DNA from: Larimichthys crocea
Taxonomy: Eukaryota; Chordata; Actinopteri; Sciaenidae
NCBI RefSeq assembly: GCF_000972845.2
Contig: NC_040032.1
Coordinates: forward strand, 6,518,316-6,582,315
Direction of reading: 5' to 3'
DNA length: 64,000 nucleotides
The position numbers and the translations under genes are program-made. The notes under the pieces are model-generated. The model saw nothing but the letters and a program-made list of their open reading frames with translations. It did no database searches and had not been told where the DNA came from. Below, piece after piece: positions 22,030 to 34,345 of the stretch. Within the stretch, counting starts at the first letter, position 1; each line of letters opens with the position of its first letter.

Positions 22030-23130
22030 AAACAATCAATCGTACATACAGTATTTGCTCTTCCCATTCAAGAGATCAGCCATAATACACTGTTATTTTG
22101 GAGGGGACAAATAGAATAAGCTGAACAAACGTCAGTATAAATATTTTGTCTCCTATAACAGGACAGATGATGAGTTCAGTATAAAACGAATCCGGATAAG
22201 TTTAGGTTGAGAAGTGGACATAAATCTGAGTGGCTACAAAAGCAATGTCATAGTTAAGCCTGAAATGTCACGGTCTATTGAAAGGCTTAATGTCTCGTCA
22301 AGAGAGAGACAAAAAATCCATAGGTCAGAAGAGACTAAAAGTCAAGAGGAAAAAGCTGCGTGTTACCGGACATTTGCTGAATAATAAAGAGAGAAAGTGG
22401 GCCAGAGGAGAAACTTGACGTTTAACAACAGATGGCGAGAGATCGGACATTTGATGATGAAGTAGCGTGCCAGTAGGTCAACAATGTATAAAGTTGTGCA
22501 GTCTCAGAAAATAAATGAGAGTTTCAAGCTGTGCCTGCAGTTGAAGGTGATAACGTACAGTGTGGTAAGTCATAATCTGATATGCTTCACGTACTAAGAC
22601 TGGAGGAACAAGACTGCTTTAATAATCGAAGATGCGGCCCGCATTGGATATATGATTTCTAACAAATTCTGATGAGTGTGTTATGTGTTATTATACGCTA
22701 ATGTGCATAACAAAACCAAATTCTGAATGAACAACAAACCTGTTGATCATTTTTGTCTTTTTTCCTTGATTTAATTTAGTCTTTCTGTAATCTGCTCACG
22801 GTAAATCGATTTCCAAACAAATTGAGCAGTCAGTCTTCAAAAGTTTTTTTTATTTTTTTATTTTTATTTTAAAGCATGATTTGGATGTGCAACAATTTTT
22901 ATTTCTGACTTTCTCTGCATCTCCTCCCCTTTGACAAGCAGCCAAATCACAGAAGACAAAGATCTAATGAGTTAATAAAAGATCTTGAAACAGAGTGTTA
23001 CAAAAATAATCAGAAAAACAAGCTTGGTAATTTTAAATCTGAGACTATCTTTCTCTGTTTCATTTTGCATCATAGGCGTTAATCAGATGTATTGTTTGCA
23101 AGCTAGATTGATGTGACATGTTGGACATGT
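22030..23130. other. Unassigned sequence
   Basis: T-rich tract at 22845-22875. Nothing else recognisable. Confidence 0.45.
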
Positions 23131-23135
23131 TGAAA

Positions 23136-23136
<1 letters not shown>

Positions 23137-23202
<66 letters not shown>
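23137..23202. repeat. (GT)n microsatellite, 33 units
   Basis: Perfect 66-bp GT tract, the longest perfect dinucleotide repeat in the window. Open frames on both strands here are artefacts of it. Confidence 0.98.
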
Positions 23203-23205
<3 letters not shown>

Positions 23206-23630
23206 TACTAGTTTCTGGCCTGAGAATTAGAGCTTCCTGTTTATTGTGCTGGCTTCTTAAGAAGATTGCCGTGTTCACATCTCGACCGATGAGACCGTGA
23301 TCCTTGAAATAAAAGGAATTCCGTTTCAAGGTGGACTTCTTTAATACTTAATTGTTTTGAGCAATGCAAAAGCTTGTCTTTGTTAGAATATCTCTGCAGC
23401 TTCTCCTTTGAGAGCAAATAAATCTGCTACTTGAGGTGAAAGACAGGAAGGAGAGAGATAGAGAAAGAGACTGACACACAGACAGCTTGCAACTCTGTGT
23501 TTGTGTGAATCCACGTCTGTGTGTTTAGTACCTAGTGTTGTCAGGTTGATGCCCCGGGCGGGTTATTAAGCAGCAATCCTTGTGCCTCAGGCCACTGTAA
23601 GACCTTTACTGTCTCCTAATGCAACCAGGG

Positions 23631-23632
<2 letters not shown>

Positions 23633-23667
<35 letters not shown>
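23633..23667. repeat. (GT)n microsatellite
   Basis: Perfect GT tract of about 35 bp. Confidence 0.97.
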
Positions 23668-23669
<2 letters not shown>

Positions 23670-25255
23670 TGTTGTACATGTGAGCAATGGAAACGGTGTG
23701 CCATTCCATTTGTGCATTTGTGTGTCTCCTGGTATACTGAGAAATGATCACACAATACAATGCTCCATACGTAGGTGGGGGAAAAAAGAGGAAGCTATGG
23801 ATAAAGAAATGTGTGGTTGTGGTTACACAAACGAAGGGATCTCTGGAGATAGCCACGTCTTTGCTCTCAGTGTGTGTTTGTCCTTATCAGGTTTGGAATG
23901 CTTCTTTTTTTTTTTTCCTCCCCACCTCACTCCAGAGTCTGCTTAGATTTCTGCATCATTTTAGGCAAGGAGCGATAAGTCTCCTCTATCTGAATATTTC
24001 AGCAATGTGTCTATTGTGTGCCAGACTGCTGCTGGCACATCAAACCTATTCTGGGAAGCCTCAAGCTACGGAAGTTTGCAGCATAAGTATAAGTGAAGGA
24101 TGGATGTTCGCGTGTGGCTGCACATCCATATGTGTGCGTGTATTCTCCCCTGACCTGCAGTAAAGGCTATGATATTGTTCAGGTCAGAACTTATTTACTA
24201 GACTGCCGTAAAGACCGCGTGTGTGCCCTCTACGCATCCACGTTCCACAGCTAAATATTATTGCTCGAGTCAGAGATTACACTCTTTATATCCCTATTAC
24301 CAGCTGCCTCATATTCATTTTCGTCTCTCCATCCTCCGTCTACTTTCATATGTCTTCCTCTTTCACTACATATCGCTCTCCCTTTTTAATTCTCTGCTAC
24401 TCTTGGGAAGCACTGGAGTCAGGGAAGGGCTTAAACATCAGGGTAAACGGGGTGATATTGCATTTTGACATGCCTCATATTATTTCCCCTTCAATTTCAC
24501 TGCTTGCCGAGGAATGTGGGGACTTTCTTCCTCCCTGCATCTCCTCTCCTCACCCTTTCGCCTTATCTTCCTGTCATAATGTGGTGCAGGTGGGAAGGCA
24601 TAGTGGTTGAACAGATTGCACTATACCTTCCAATTCCCTCATTTTTAAATTCATTTATTGACTGTCCTTTGTACAACAATGGTGAGCTACAACAGCATGA
24701 GGGGATGGGAGAAAAAAAAAAAGCAGGGAACAAGTAGACTGTGGGAGACTATTCATGACAAACTGATGTTGTACTGCGTGGCTGGTGAAGGTCAAACAAT
24801 CTCATTTTCCAAGCTCGATCTTGTATTGGCCCCGGCTTCAAATGAATTTCCAAGTTATTGATCATTTGGTTTCCAATATTCTGGCATGCACATGCCACTC
24901 AAACATGTGCAAATATGCTAGAATTTCTAAAGTTGGATAGACCAACTGTATGATTTAAAACAACAGATGTAATTCACATATTTTTACATGATTTAATATT
25001 ACATCAACAAAATATCCAGTGAACTAGAAACCTCTCTGTGGTTTTTCTTTTATTTACTTTGATTGACTCAGATGGAAATTAATTAAGAAATTAGTTCAGG
25101 TTTATTCATTTCCTTAAGTGAAAACACAGTTTGCATTGTTGCAACTGTTTACAACCTGCATGGGCACAGAGCTATTTAACATGAATACATTAAGACCATT
25201 GTGTTATTCTGATGAACTGATGCATTATTTGTTTTTGTTTTTTTAAATATATATT
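23670..25255. other. Unassigned sequence
   Basis: Frames of up to 139 codons (23744-24163, 24221-24610) show no domain and no codon-like composition. No repeat family recognised. Confidence 0.45.
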
Positions 25256-25261
25256 TTTTGG

Positions 25262-25437
25262 CCTATTTGACAGTGACAGCTGAAGAGTGACAGGAATGTG
25301 AGGAGAGAGAGAGAGATGGGGAACAACATGCAGGAAAGAGCTACCGGTCGGATTCCAACCCTGGGCCGCCGCGGCAAGGACTGAGCCCTTGTACGTGTGG
25401 CAGATGTTCTACTGACTGAGCTAAACGACACCGGTCA
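25262..25437 (-). mobile_element. tRNA-derived SINE, 3'-truncated
   Basis: Reading the minus strand, it starts with a tRNA-like head containing an A-box-like GTTTAGCTCAGTCAGTAG and a B-box-like GGTTGGAATCC (normally GGTTCGAATCC). The body follows with TTTCCTGCATGTTGTTCCCC and a CTCTCTCTCC tract, then CACATTCCTGTCACTCTTCA. The 3' tail with AAAATAAAGGC is absent. It pairs with the opposite-strand copy at 26358. Confidence 0.75.
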
Positions 25438-25495
25438 TGTGACTCTGACCGACTATCCTGACCTTTTTAAACATACACTGCATAATAATAATAAA

Positions 25496-25499
<4 letters not shown>

Positions 25500-25531
<32 letters not shown>
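25500..25531. repeat. (TA)n microsatellite
   Basis: Perfect TA tract of about 32 bp. Confidence 0.97.
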
Positions 25532-25537
<6 letters not shown>

Positions 25538-25539
25538 AC

Positions 25540-26355
25540 AGTAAATTTGCAAATTTACTCAAATTGACGTGGGAATTATGGCACAATCAAGCAGTTAATC
25601 TGGTTAGAAACTTGATTTAAATGTTGAATTCCCTGGAAAGTGAAAGCTCCAGATTAAAGCTTGCTTAGTCATCCAAAACAGAGATTAGATAAGACATTAT
25701 ACTGTAAACTGATCTCCAGAAAATATTTTAAGCAAAACCGAGAGGTTAACTCTACGAACAAACAATTTGATCATGGACATATTTGGTGTATGGATATGAA
25801 TGGTGATAACACGGCAAGAGAGAGATGGAATTATTGCAGTTCACAAATGAGCAGAGCATACATGTGAGCCATCAAGGAAGAGAAACACTTCACACTCCGC
25901 TGTCATCTCGATTGAACAGATTATTTTAGAAAATAAAGTCACCATGGCTAAAAATAGACCTGAGAGCCAAGCTGGAGAACTTGACAGGTGATCTCAGGGC
26001 ATCTCAGACAACATTACTAACACCCCAAAACATACAAACAATGTTGTGTCCTCAAATTGATTGACAGACTGTGACTGTGACAGCCAAAGCATGCTGTGGC
26101 AAACAATCTGCAACAGGTTCAAACTGAGCCAACTCAAAGGGTGGTCCAAATATGTGTGATGTCTTTAATACTTGTTTTCATCAGTTGCTGAAAATAATCA
26201 AATGATCACCTCACCGTGTGATGATGAGTTCATCATGAGTGTTTACAAAGACAAAAAAACCTAAGTATGCTCCCCTCAGTGGAAAAATGGGGATGCATTT
26301 GATCCACTTTCTCCATTGCTGAGGCGCCTATGACTACACCAATGGAATGCAGATT
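25540..26355. other. Unassigned sequence
   Basis: No repeat or gene recognised between the two SINE copies. Confidence 0.45.
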
Positions 26356-26357
26356 GC

Positions 26358-26500
26358 CTCGGTAGCTCACCCAGTCGAGAGTGCGTCTCACGTACTCAGG
26401 CCTTACTTTGCCACAACATCCTGGGTTAATTTCCAACCCGCAGCCCTTTGCTGCACGTCATCTATCTTCAACCCTTTGGATCCAAAATAAAGGCAAAAAC
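26358..26500 (+). mobile_element. tRNA-derived SINE with 3' tail
   Basis: Head CTCGGTAGCTCACCCAGTCG (A-box-like), then GGGTTAATTTCCAACCCGC at the B-box position (diverged), body CCCTTTGCTGCACGTCAT, and tail CCAAAATAAAGGCAAAAACC. The tail is the signature 3' end of this percomorph SINE. No tail-length repeat remains. Same family as 25262-25437, opposite strand. Confidence 0.7.
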
Positions 26501-28650
26501 CATGTTGGAATTTAAACAAGATGAACACAAGCTGTCTGTGTTTGTTTGCTTGTTGTTTAATGATGCCCCACAGTTATCTTCTAGATGATCATTAATGTAA
26601 ATACATTGATTTCTGGCAAAACATTCTGAATAAACCGTAAACATCCCATGGAGTTTATGAGAGGGCTCTGATTAAAACGCTATATTTTGCCTCTGGTGAT
26701 CAGACAAAATATGGTGTTTTTATCAAATGGAATGCGAGCCACACAGCAACATCAGACATAACAACATGCAAATGATCTCTGCATCCAAAACACCTAGACC
26801 AAGTGGAAGTTAACTATAAATTAAACGATTTATAAATTAAATTCAGAGATTTGACGGCAACCGACTCAGAAATCAAACATTTAAGGACGAAGGTGAGCAA
26901 ACCATTTTGACCACTCTGGCTTTCCTACCTTCCTCTCTGCTATGCTTTATCTACCTGCCTCCCTTGACTGTCTGACAGGCAGATGTTTGGGCTGTGAGGT
27001 GAGGAGGTGACTCCACTGGGAGTCCTCTCCCCAGTAATTGGCTGTCACACACAGCTTCCCAAAGTTGGCAAATCGGATTTCTTGGCATCCATGAACATGG
27101 AGGCGGTTGGGGGTAAGGCCAGGGATAATATGGCAAGGTGAATGCTTTAACTGCAGGTGTAAGTGTGTGTGCTTAACCTCTCGCGAGCACTTCCTGTCCC
27201 TCTCTTACCTCCTTGCCTGTCTTTCTTTCACTCACACTCTAACCTTCTGTTCTGGTCCTCAGGTTGTATCACAATCTCTGTTTTTCCTCCAGTGGTCACA
27301 GCAAACAAAACCTTCTTACATTACACAGCGCAAGAAAACAACCACCTTTTGAATATCTTTGATTAAGTGCACACACCGGTCGACTGCATAGAGGGTTCAT
27401 TTAGAGATCAACAACCATAACCAGGCAGGAAACATGATAACACTGCCATCATAATAACTGCAATTGTTTAACCTTTTAATGTCAATGGATGACAATGAAT
27501 AAAATGACATTAAAAAGCCCAAATAATCAAAGATATCATGGGAGAAATCAGCTTTATAATAATTTCCCTGTACATCAAACATGCTTAACATCCACGTCCA
27601 ATCACCGCAAAGCTACATTTAGGTGTAGGAGGATACTTCTCTGCACGCAGGTAAGAAGGACACCTCTTATAGCCAACAATAAAATCGGAGACCCAGAAAC
27701 GGCGATAAATCTTTCAATCAGTTAAAAGAAAAAAAGTAAGTTGTTTGGGCTCAGTGGCACAGGACAAAACAAACAAAAAAGGAGTGTGAAATATTAATAC
27801 CTAAAATACACCAAACAATATTAAACCACAATCAAAAAAGAAAAGGGCAAAGACAAAGAGAACCGTAGGGAAAATAAATACCCAAGCAAAGCAATAGCAA
27901 TCCTCTCCTCTCCTATAGCTACCAATGTCACATATGGCACAGTTTAGTTTCCACCTCAGTGGACGCTTCTCTGGGAAGATTTACTCAGTGGCACACAGCC
28001 AAGCACTATCACTGCTGGGGCAAGTTGTACCTCAAATAGGAAAAAGATTCATGTTCCTACTGTATCAACCAGCAAAAAGGAATATTCCCGTGGAGAAACT
28101 CAAGCACTCTCACAATGCAAGACAGCTTAACCTGTGTTATCTCAGCTGGGTGTTTAAACTGTGCCCTGTACATGCCAATTAAATCATGACACACCTCTTC
28201 CACCGTGTTGCTATGGCAGCTTTCTCCTTATATGGACAGTTAAAGTGTCACAGCAAGGTGTCAAGAAAGGAAATGGCCGCAATAGCCATGCTACATATCC
28301 CCATACTGAGCCTTACTGTGGATTATACAGCACACCTGAACACCTCCATCCCTCCAGCTGACCTTAGCTGGGTTAAATTGCTAATGTATAACACCATGTA
28401 GGACACTAAGTAGCTTAATTCCTAACCCACGCTCCCTTTCCCAACTTATTTTAAGCTCCTCTGAAAGTGTCCTCTCCTAACCTTCTTACAAAGAGGTAAA
28501 TATCTGTAATTTCACACAAACTGTACAACACTAATCCGCCACAAGCTCAACCCGTCTTTAACAGTAACTGGATACTTTACAGCCTCTATCTATCTAAAGC
28601 CTGTTTGTTAGAAGAAACTGAAAAGATTCAGCAGAGCAGATGACAATAAT
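26501..28650. other. Unassigned, mostly unique-looking sequence
   Basis: 26630-26750 (with AACGCTATATTTTGCCTCTG and GATCAGACAAAATATGG) looks like possible conserved non-coding DNA. The rest shows no repeat family, and frames of 60-90 codons have no domains. Confidence 0.4.
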
Positions 28651-28699
28651 GCTGTCCGTTCAGGTTCATCTCCTGTTCATTTGTATAATGTCTGATGAA

Positions 28700-29880
28700 G
28701 ACTGTTTAGATAGATTGATCTTGGTCTTCAGACTGGACTCAAGACCACTCTTTAAATGCCTCAGGCTCCTCTCAGAATCAACCCCATTCTTACTCTTACT
28801 TTTTCCCTGACAAAGAGGACTCTGGATTTTAGTTCAACACCAGTCAAGACCACAACTGTTGCGATGTCACTCAGTTATCTGTGCATTGTCTGATAACTGT
28901 CTGGGAGAAGACGTCAGAAAACGTCACAAACCACAAAAAGTTAATCTGCAAAACATCATCCAAACGAACACACAGTGTTCGTGAAAATTAGCTAACTAAG
29001 TGGGCTATATACTGTCTGGTCTCGGTTTTGACTTGTTCTCGCAATACCTTGGTCTTGGTCAGGGGCGTATTTAGTCAGTTGGGGGCCCAAGGTGAACCCA
29101 GTCATTGGGACCTTCCACATTCTTGTACTGCACTGACAAAAGTTTTATTGATCAAAACACAACACACAACATTGATCAACGTGACTACTAAACTGCTGAG
29201 TGAGCGATGGCGTCTCATATCCAACTTTTCATCATCCTCAGAGCTAGACTGGCTTCTTCCCTGGGTCCATCACTGTCTCATTCTGAGAATCATTGCATAA
29301 GACAGTGTTAATCTTGTACCCGGTAACATAACGTAACTAAATGCATTTCTACAAGTGCTGTATTTTAGTAAAATTTTGACAAAGGGTGAGTAAATAATTT
29401 AGGCCACTTTGTCCTGCTTTTGAAATCTGTTACAATTATCTGACAGCTTTAGTTACTAGTTACATAACCATTTTTATATGTCCCCCTGTCCAGTGAATAA
29501 TATTTATCACCAAACAAAGATTTTGAATCAACTAAAAAGTGTGACTTTTTAGCTAGATAAAGTCCTTAAAATCTTTCCTGAGGATTATTATCTAACAAGT
29601 GAATCATCTCAACGCGTTTACTGTAGGAGCATTAATCAGCATTTAATATAGTTTACCATTTCAACCGCTTTAATACTCACATCTTCATGATGAAAAACAA
29701 TAATAATTGCTTTAAAACAAAGAAACCTTTATTAATCAGTTTTTATGAGACGTTTGGGAGCCTCTGGAAATCTCCTGGTCTTGGTCTTGACTTGCTCCTA
29801 ACCTCTTAAAGTCTTGGTCTTGTCTTGGTGTCAACACACTGTATGGTCTTGGTCATGTCTTGGTCTTGACTACAATGCTG
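28700..29880 (-). mobile_element. GGTCTTGG-type repeat, split by a nested insertion
   Basis: The left part ends at 29059 in TGACTTGTTCTCGCAATACC then TTGGTCTTGGT. The right part resumes at 29778 (GTCTTGGTCTTGACTTGCTC) and ends near 29876 with TGGTCTTGACTACAATGCTG. Read inversely, that end is CAGCATTGTAGTCAAGACC, the tip of a fish repeat I know in the form CAGTGTTGTAGTCAAGACC. Left boundary uncertain. Confidence 0.5.
29060..29777. mobile_element. hAT-type insertion (CAGGGGCG end), 718 bp
   Basis: The left end CAGGGGCGTATTTAGTCAGT, then GGGGGCCCAAGG, matches the tip of fish hAT elements (CAGGGGCGTA...GGGGGCCC). The octamer GTCTTGGT lies directly left (29052-29059) and again directly right (29778-29785), as expected for an 8-bp hAT target duplication. 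The right tip is CTCCTG, so the ends match only over the outer few bases. The host repeat itself contains GGTCTTGG, which weakens the duplication argument. Part of the interior (about 29325-29385) resembles another common repeat (a CTCAAGTACTGTACTT-like block). Confidence 0.5.
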
Positions 29881-30084
29881 TATGTAAAATAGGGGAAGAA
29901 GTTGCATAGTAGCTGTTGTCAGTGGTCTCAGAAAGCTGTATATGTTGCATATTTGCAAAATTAGTGAAACTGAGTTTGAACACTGCATCAAGAAAAATCT
30001 AGAAAAAAATGTAACAATGTAAGAAAAAATTGTAATAATAATAATAATAAATGGGGACGGAGCAGCACTTTCATCTAAGTGGTT

Positions 30085-30360
30085 TTCAGAATGTGGTCTG
30101 AGACCAACAGGGGGTCCTTGTATGGGTTGTAGGAGGTCTCCAGCAAAAGTAGAACATTATAGCTTTCATCACATTTTTTTTAAAATGGAGAACATACAGT
30201 GGGTAGGGCTATCCATTTTGATTGATTGTAATTCATAACAATCATTGACTCTAAAGACTTCAAATCTTAAATAAATAAAAAAAATAGATTTCAGACAAAA
30301 ATGCTTTTATTGTGAACTTTGAAACTTTGAAAAAGTTTGGGAACCCTTTATCCAACCCGA
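30085..30360. repeat. Possible degenerate hAT-like short element
   Basis: The left side TAAGTGGTTTTCAGAATGTG, then CAGGGGGTCCTTG, and the right side TTGAAAAAGTTTGGGAACCC resemble the ends of 'CAGTGGTTCTCAAACTTTTT' elements. Complementarity is poor, and the target duplication was not found. An (ATA)n patch lies at 30031-30050. Confidence 0.3.
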
Positions 30361-31330
30361 ATATGTGCATTTAAGTAATAAAGGCTGCTGAGGCTGAGAC
30401 GTAACTGCAGAATCCAGAATCACACTCAAGTCCCTGTCCTGTACAGTGCTCCCCAAAGATAAAGACTCTTAATAAGTTTGGATGGCTTGCCTGAGGCTTA
30501 GCACCAACAAGAAGGGTATTATATAATTACTGAGTTGCAGCAAATTACAGGACGTCCAGTTTTTGATGCCGTTAATTAGTGATCAACCAGGACACTGATT
30601 ACCAGGGGACAAGCACATCTATAGTCAAGTGCAATCTTATAATCAGCTTACAATACATCAGCTTGTAGTTTGTGGTAGTAGATTGGCATTTCTAGTTTAT
30701 GACACACTGGATTATATTTGTCTTTTGTTCTGATAATATACATTGCTGTCTGCCTAAATTAAAGTAGGGGCTAAGTTTCTTACAGCTGTATTCCTACTGT
30801 TGGCATCACCATGGCGTACAGATGTAGATCCACAAGAGTTCTGGGACTTCATAGCCAGGAAGAGGCCAGCTGCCGTTAGTTGTGATTGGATTTCATGCAG
30901 CTCTGCTCATTCTCTCCATTTCCTCCCACTTTGTTGTCCAGATAGGATAAGAGCAAAATCTCCTTTGATTTTCACACAGCTCCTGTGTCCAAACCGACAG
31001 GCTCTCAGCTGCTTCAGGGCAGTAGAAATAAGGTTTCATGGAAAAGGACTAAAGATGATTCAAGGTTGTGTCAATGGGACAGTGTGACAAACATCTGAAA
31101 TGGTGTGAAATATGTCTCAGTAGCTTTCAGAAACACTTTGTACAACCATCACTTCACAAGAGCAAGTACAATAGGGCTTTATTTTATATTTTAACTTTGT
31201 TTACTTGGCTAGGTAACTCAGTGGACATGGACAAAAAGCAACATGTGAGACAGACCCAACAGGACATAATAAAGACACCCTACACAATGACATGACATAA
31301 AACTCAGAAAAAAAGGGTAAAATATAAACA
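30361..31330. other. Unassigned sequence
   Basis: The frame 30800-31087 (95 codons) starts at ATG but has no domain and no donor site. No repeat recognised. Confidence 0.45.
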
Positions 31331-31340
31331 AATAAATAAT

Positions 31341-31715
31341 CAATGTTGGGCAAGTTACTTGTTTACTAGTTTCTTTGTGTGTCTGACAATCTGTGTATAA
31401 GCAACACCCGCCTAACTCCACCTCTGACTGGCTTACCATGGAATTTTACTCGACCTCAGCCAATCGTCATCATTTATGCGATTGTCTCGTGCCCCCACCC
31501 TCACCAAGGAAGGAGGAACAAGAAAAATATTTGCCGCTCGGCTTAGAGATGAAAAACAGCTGCCTTCAATCATAGTAATGTGGTGCATTTTTTGGCAGTA
31601 ACGATAACAACATTATAATGATGGAAAGAGTGATCAATTATTAGATTACTCGTTACTGAAAAAAGTAACGCCCTTACTAACGCTGTAATTTATAGCGCCG
31701 TTATTCCAATCACTG
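31341..31715 (+). mobile_element. hAT-type MITE with 8-bp target duplication
   Basis: The left tip CAATGTTGGGCAAGTTACTT and right part AAAGTAACGCCCTTACTAAC, ending in TTATTCCAATCACTG, belong to a widespread fish non-autonomous hAT family (CAGTGTTGGGCAAGTTAC...GCCGTTATTCCCATCACTG). The octamer TAAATAAT is present immediately outside both ends (31333-31340 and 31716-31723) with no mismatch. 375 bp, no coding capacity. Confidence 0.85.
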
Positions 31716-31723
31716 TAAATAAT

Positions 31724-33900
31724 GCATTAAATTCAGAAAGTGCATATAGTTTACCGTGAAAGCCCTCAGGAGGACCACTTGGGGTTAAGGGTATATTTTC
31801 TTGTTGAGAGTTGATAGCATTAAACTTTATTTGAGCAGAGAAAGTCAGGCAATGCATGCCTGCAACATTCACCTGCAGTAGCCTAAAGATTTTACGCAGC
31901 GAAGTGGTCGGAGTTAGTGTTTCTGTTATTAATTGAAAAGCTCCGTAATGCGTGCTAGGAATTAATATCAAACCAGCCCACTCTTAAAGTGTTTGATCAA
32001 AATTGGGACAACTAAACACCAGTGGAGCTCTAATTACAGCTCTGTCCAAATTGTTCTGTTGCTTCTTTTTTTTTTCTTATTTTCAGATTTTACTCTCCTA
32101 TTTGTCTCTGAAGATGAGCTGCATTCTTTCTGAACACCACGGCAAGAACACATTTTATTTTTGTGATCAAGCAAAGACTGTCTTGGCTTAGATGAAAGAA
32201 AGAAATTTGAACTGGTTTGAAAACACCAAAGGAGCCATCAGTAGAGTGTGTCAGTATGGGAATCCTTTAGCCCGAGGCTGTTCTGGAAACAAGAACGCAC
32301 CCAAATGGTAGCACAGCATTCGAGGGCGAGATAACCTGATGCAACATAGCCCACTATTCTCTGACTCACGTGCCCGCGTCTGCTCACGTCCTCAGGTTTT
32401 ACATATCCCCCTGAAATTAGCGCTGTGTATTGTGTTGAGTGAGTGTACAAATCATGTTTACCGGTCTGAAGTAAAGAAATGCTCAGAGGAGAGAGCGGAG
32501 AGTGCAGGTATGACTGCAGAGTGAGAGAGCGAGGGAGGAGGAACACAGAAATGAGAAGGAGGGAGGAAAGATGAGAGAGAAATGTAAAAAAAAGTGTGTG
32601 TGTTTGATCCCAAGATACTCTCTTGTATGCATGCACATTTCTTGATAAGAGGTAAGTGAATACACATGTGCGAACACACATGCACACACACAAACACCCA
32701 CGAGCACTAAAACATTTATTAGCTGAATAAATAAATGACTGATGCAGTACTGCCTACACGCTCATTTACATAGACTGCACATGTGTGCACAGTGCAGATT
32801 TGACTTTATATCCCCAAACCCTGACCCTTATAACCTTAAAATTCAAAAGGGTCACAAGTTAATAATTAATAAGAGGCATGTGAATGTGGTGGTGTTTGTG
32901 GATCATACTGTAGGTGAACACAAGCACCGAGACCCCAAGGAATCATGCCTCTGCCGGAGCTAAACTCTTCTTTTGTCTTTAAGCAAAAGAACATCATCCC
33001 CAGCAGTCGTACTGGGTATGCATGCAGGGTGCTGGGAGAGCTGGTCTCATCCCTGAGAGAAAAGGAAATTTCTCTACTTTCAGTTGTTGCAAAGGAAAAA
33101 CAGAGATACAGAGAATGTAGTTTTACTAGGTTTCTGCGTGCTTACAATCTTTGTGCTGGTCTATCTTCGATGACAGTTGTGATAATTCTTATTCGCTTTT
33201 CTGCACTCATCTCTTGGTGAAGGCTGAAGGAGTGTAGAGATCTCGTAATTGAAAAATAAGGTGTCAAACTGTGATTTAAAGGCAATGACAAGAAAGACCT
33301 GGAAAGAAAAGAAGACTGAAAAAAAATGAGATTATTTAAGCAGGCTGAAAAAACAGTTGACCTTAGGCAAATTTATTATAGAAGACAAAACAAGAAGTAA
33401 TGTGAACAGTGATGATGTGACTGGCAAGAATGAAACAACATCCAGTATGTGTCAGCTTGAAGCTCTACAAGTGGGTACGTGGTCAGTGGAAAAGACGGTA
33501 GTGTCATTGCTTGATCACATCCTGAATATCCATCCATACGGTGCACAATGATCCCCTGAGTACCCGAGTGTCCACAGATCATCCAAGGGGCTGCAGCCAG
33601 ATGTGCGCTGAATTGCATAATTCATTTCATGAATTATCTATCCAGCAGGAGCTTCTGTTTTATGCATGTTTGTGTATATTTAATCTATTTCTTTCTAATA
33701 CAGGTTGAAGTTTTGTACAGTTGTACGGAGAAAGATCTGGAAAATAATGCTATGATGGTAGAGTAAAACAAAAATCAGGGAAATCATCATTGATAAATGA
33801 GTTTTTTAGTGAATTTCAATCCACTTTATTTCACTTTAGTGTCAGATTTAATGGGACAAATTTAAATTTAATTGTCAACTCAAAGACAAACGATAACATA
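31724..33900. other. Unassigned sequence
   Basis: Purine-rich patches near 32520-32580. Frames of up to 151 codons (32238-32693, minus strand) translate pyrimidine-rich and CA-type low complexity. No gene. Confidence 0.45.
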
Positions 33901-33905
33901 CAGCC

Positions 33906-33985
33906 AGTGTTGGGTGTATTGCATTAGAAAGTATTGCAGTACTGTTCCAATCAAACAATTATGTCATTACTTGCATTGGATAGGT
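33906..33985 (+). repeat. Fragment of a CAGTGTTGGGT-type repeat
   Basis: CAGTGTTGGGTGTATTGCAT, then TAGAAAGTATTGCAG, resembles the start of a fish element of the form CAGTGTTGGGTGTAATGCAT...AAAGTAACGCA. Only the left end is recognisable. Confidence 0.4.
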
Positions 33986-34274
33986 AAAATAATTGACCAT
34001 GTAACCTTCTTGCTTTTGTCGAGGAGGATACAGCTCTCTTCTACTCCAACATTAAAGTCATTGAACATTTGAAGTCAGGGTTAAAGACGGAGAACCATTT
34101 CTCTACAACATCCACGAAATTCGACACAGCAATGCTCAAACGTGAAGAGGCTCTTCAGCACATAAGATGTACGCAACATGGGTGCAGTCTCAGTCCCAGG
34201 CAAAGAGGTGCAGTGGCGGTGGAGCTGAGGCGGGCTGAATGAAGCCTGAGTGCTTAAACAAGCCACCTGTGATG

Positions 34275-34345
34275 GAAACCACCTGTCAATTAATGCGGGC
34301 CACTCTGTTAATTATGCATAGTGACTAGTATGATGTAATATTTTT
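34275..34345 (+). repeat. Dispersed repeat, copy 2 (TTAATTATGCATA family)
   Basis: CACCTGTCAATTAATGCGGG, then CCACTCTGTTAATTATGCAT, matches the 5' part of the copy at 58693 (CACCTGTCAATCAAAGCGG, then TTAATTATGCATAAC). The 3' part is absent here. Confidence 0.6.

Noticed and set aside
23060..23329. Frames encoding HTHT and CVCV repeats
   Set aside because: Direct translations of the 66-bp GT tract.
30800..31087. 95-codon plus-strand frame starting MASPWRTDVDPQEF
   Set aside because: Protein-like at first sight, but no donor site, no family resemblance, and it degenerates into low-similarity sequence.
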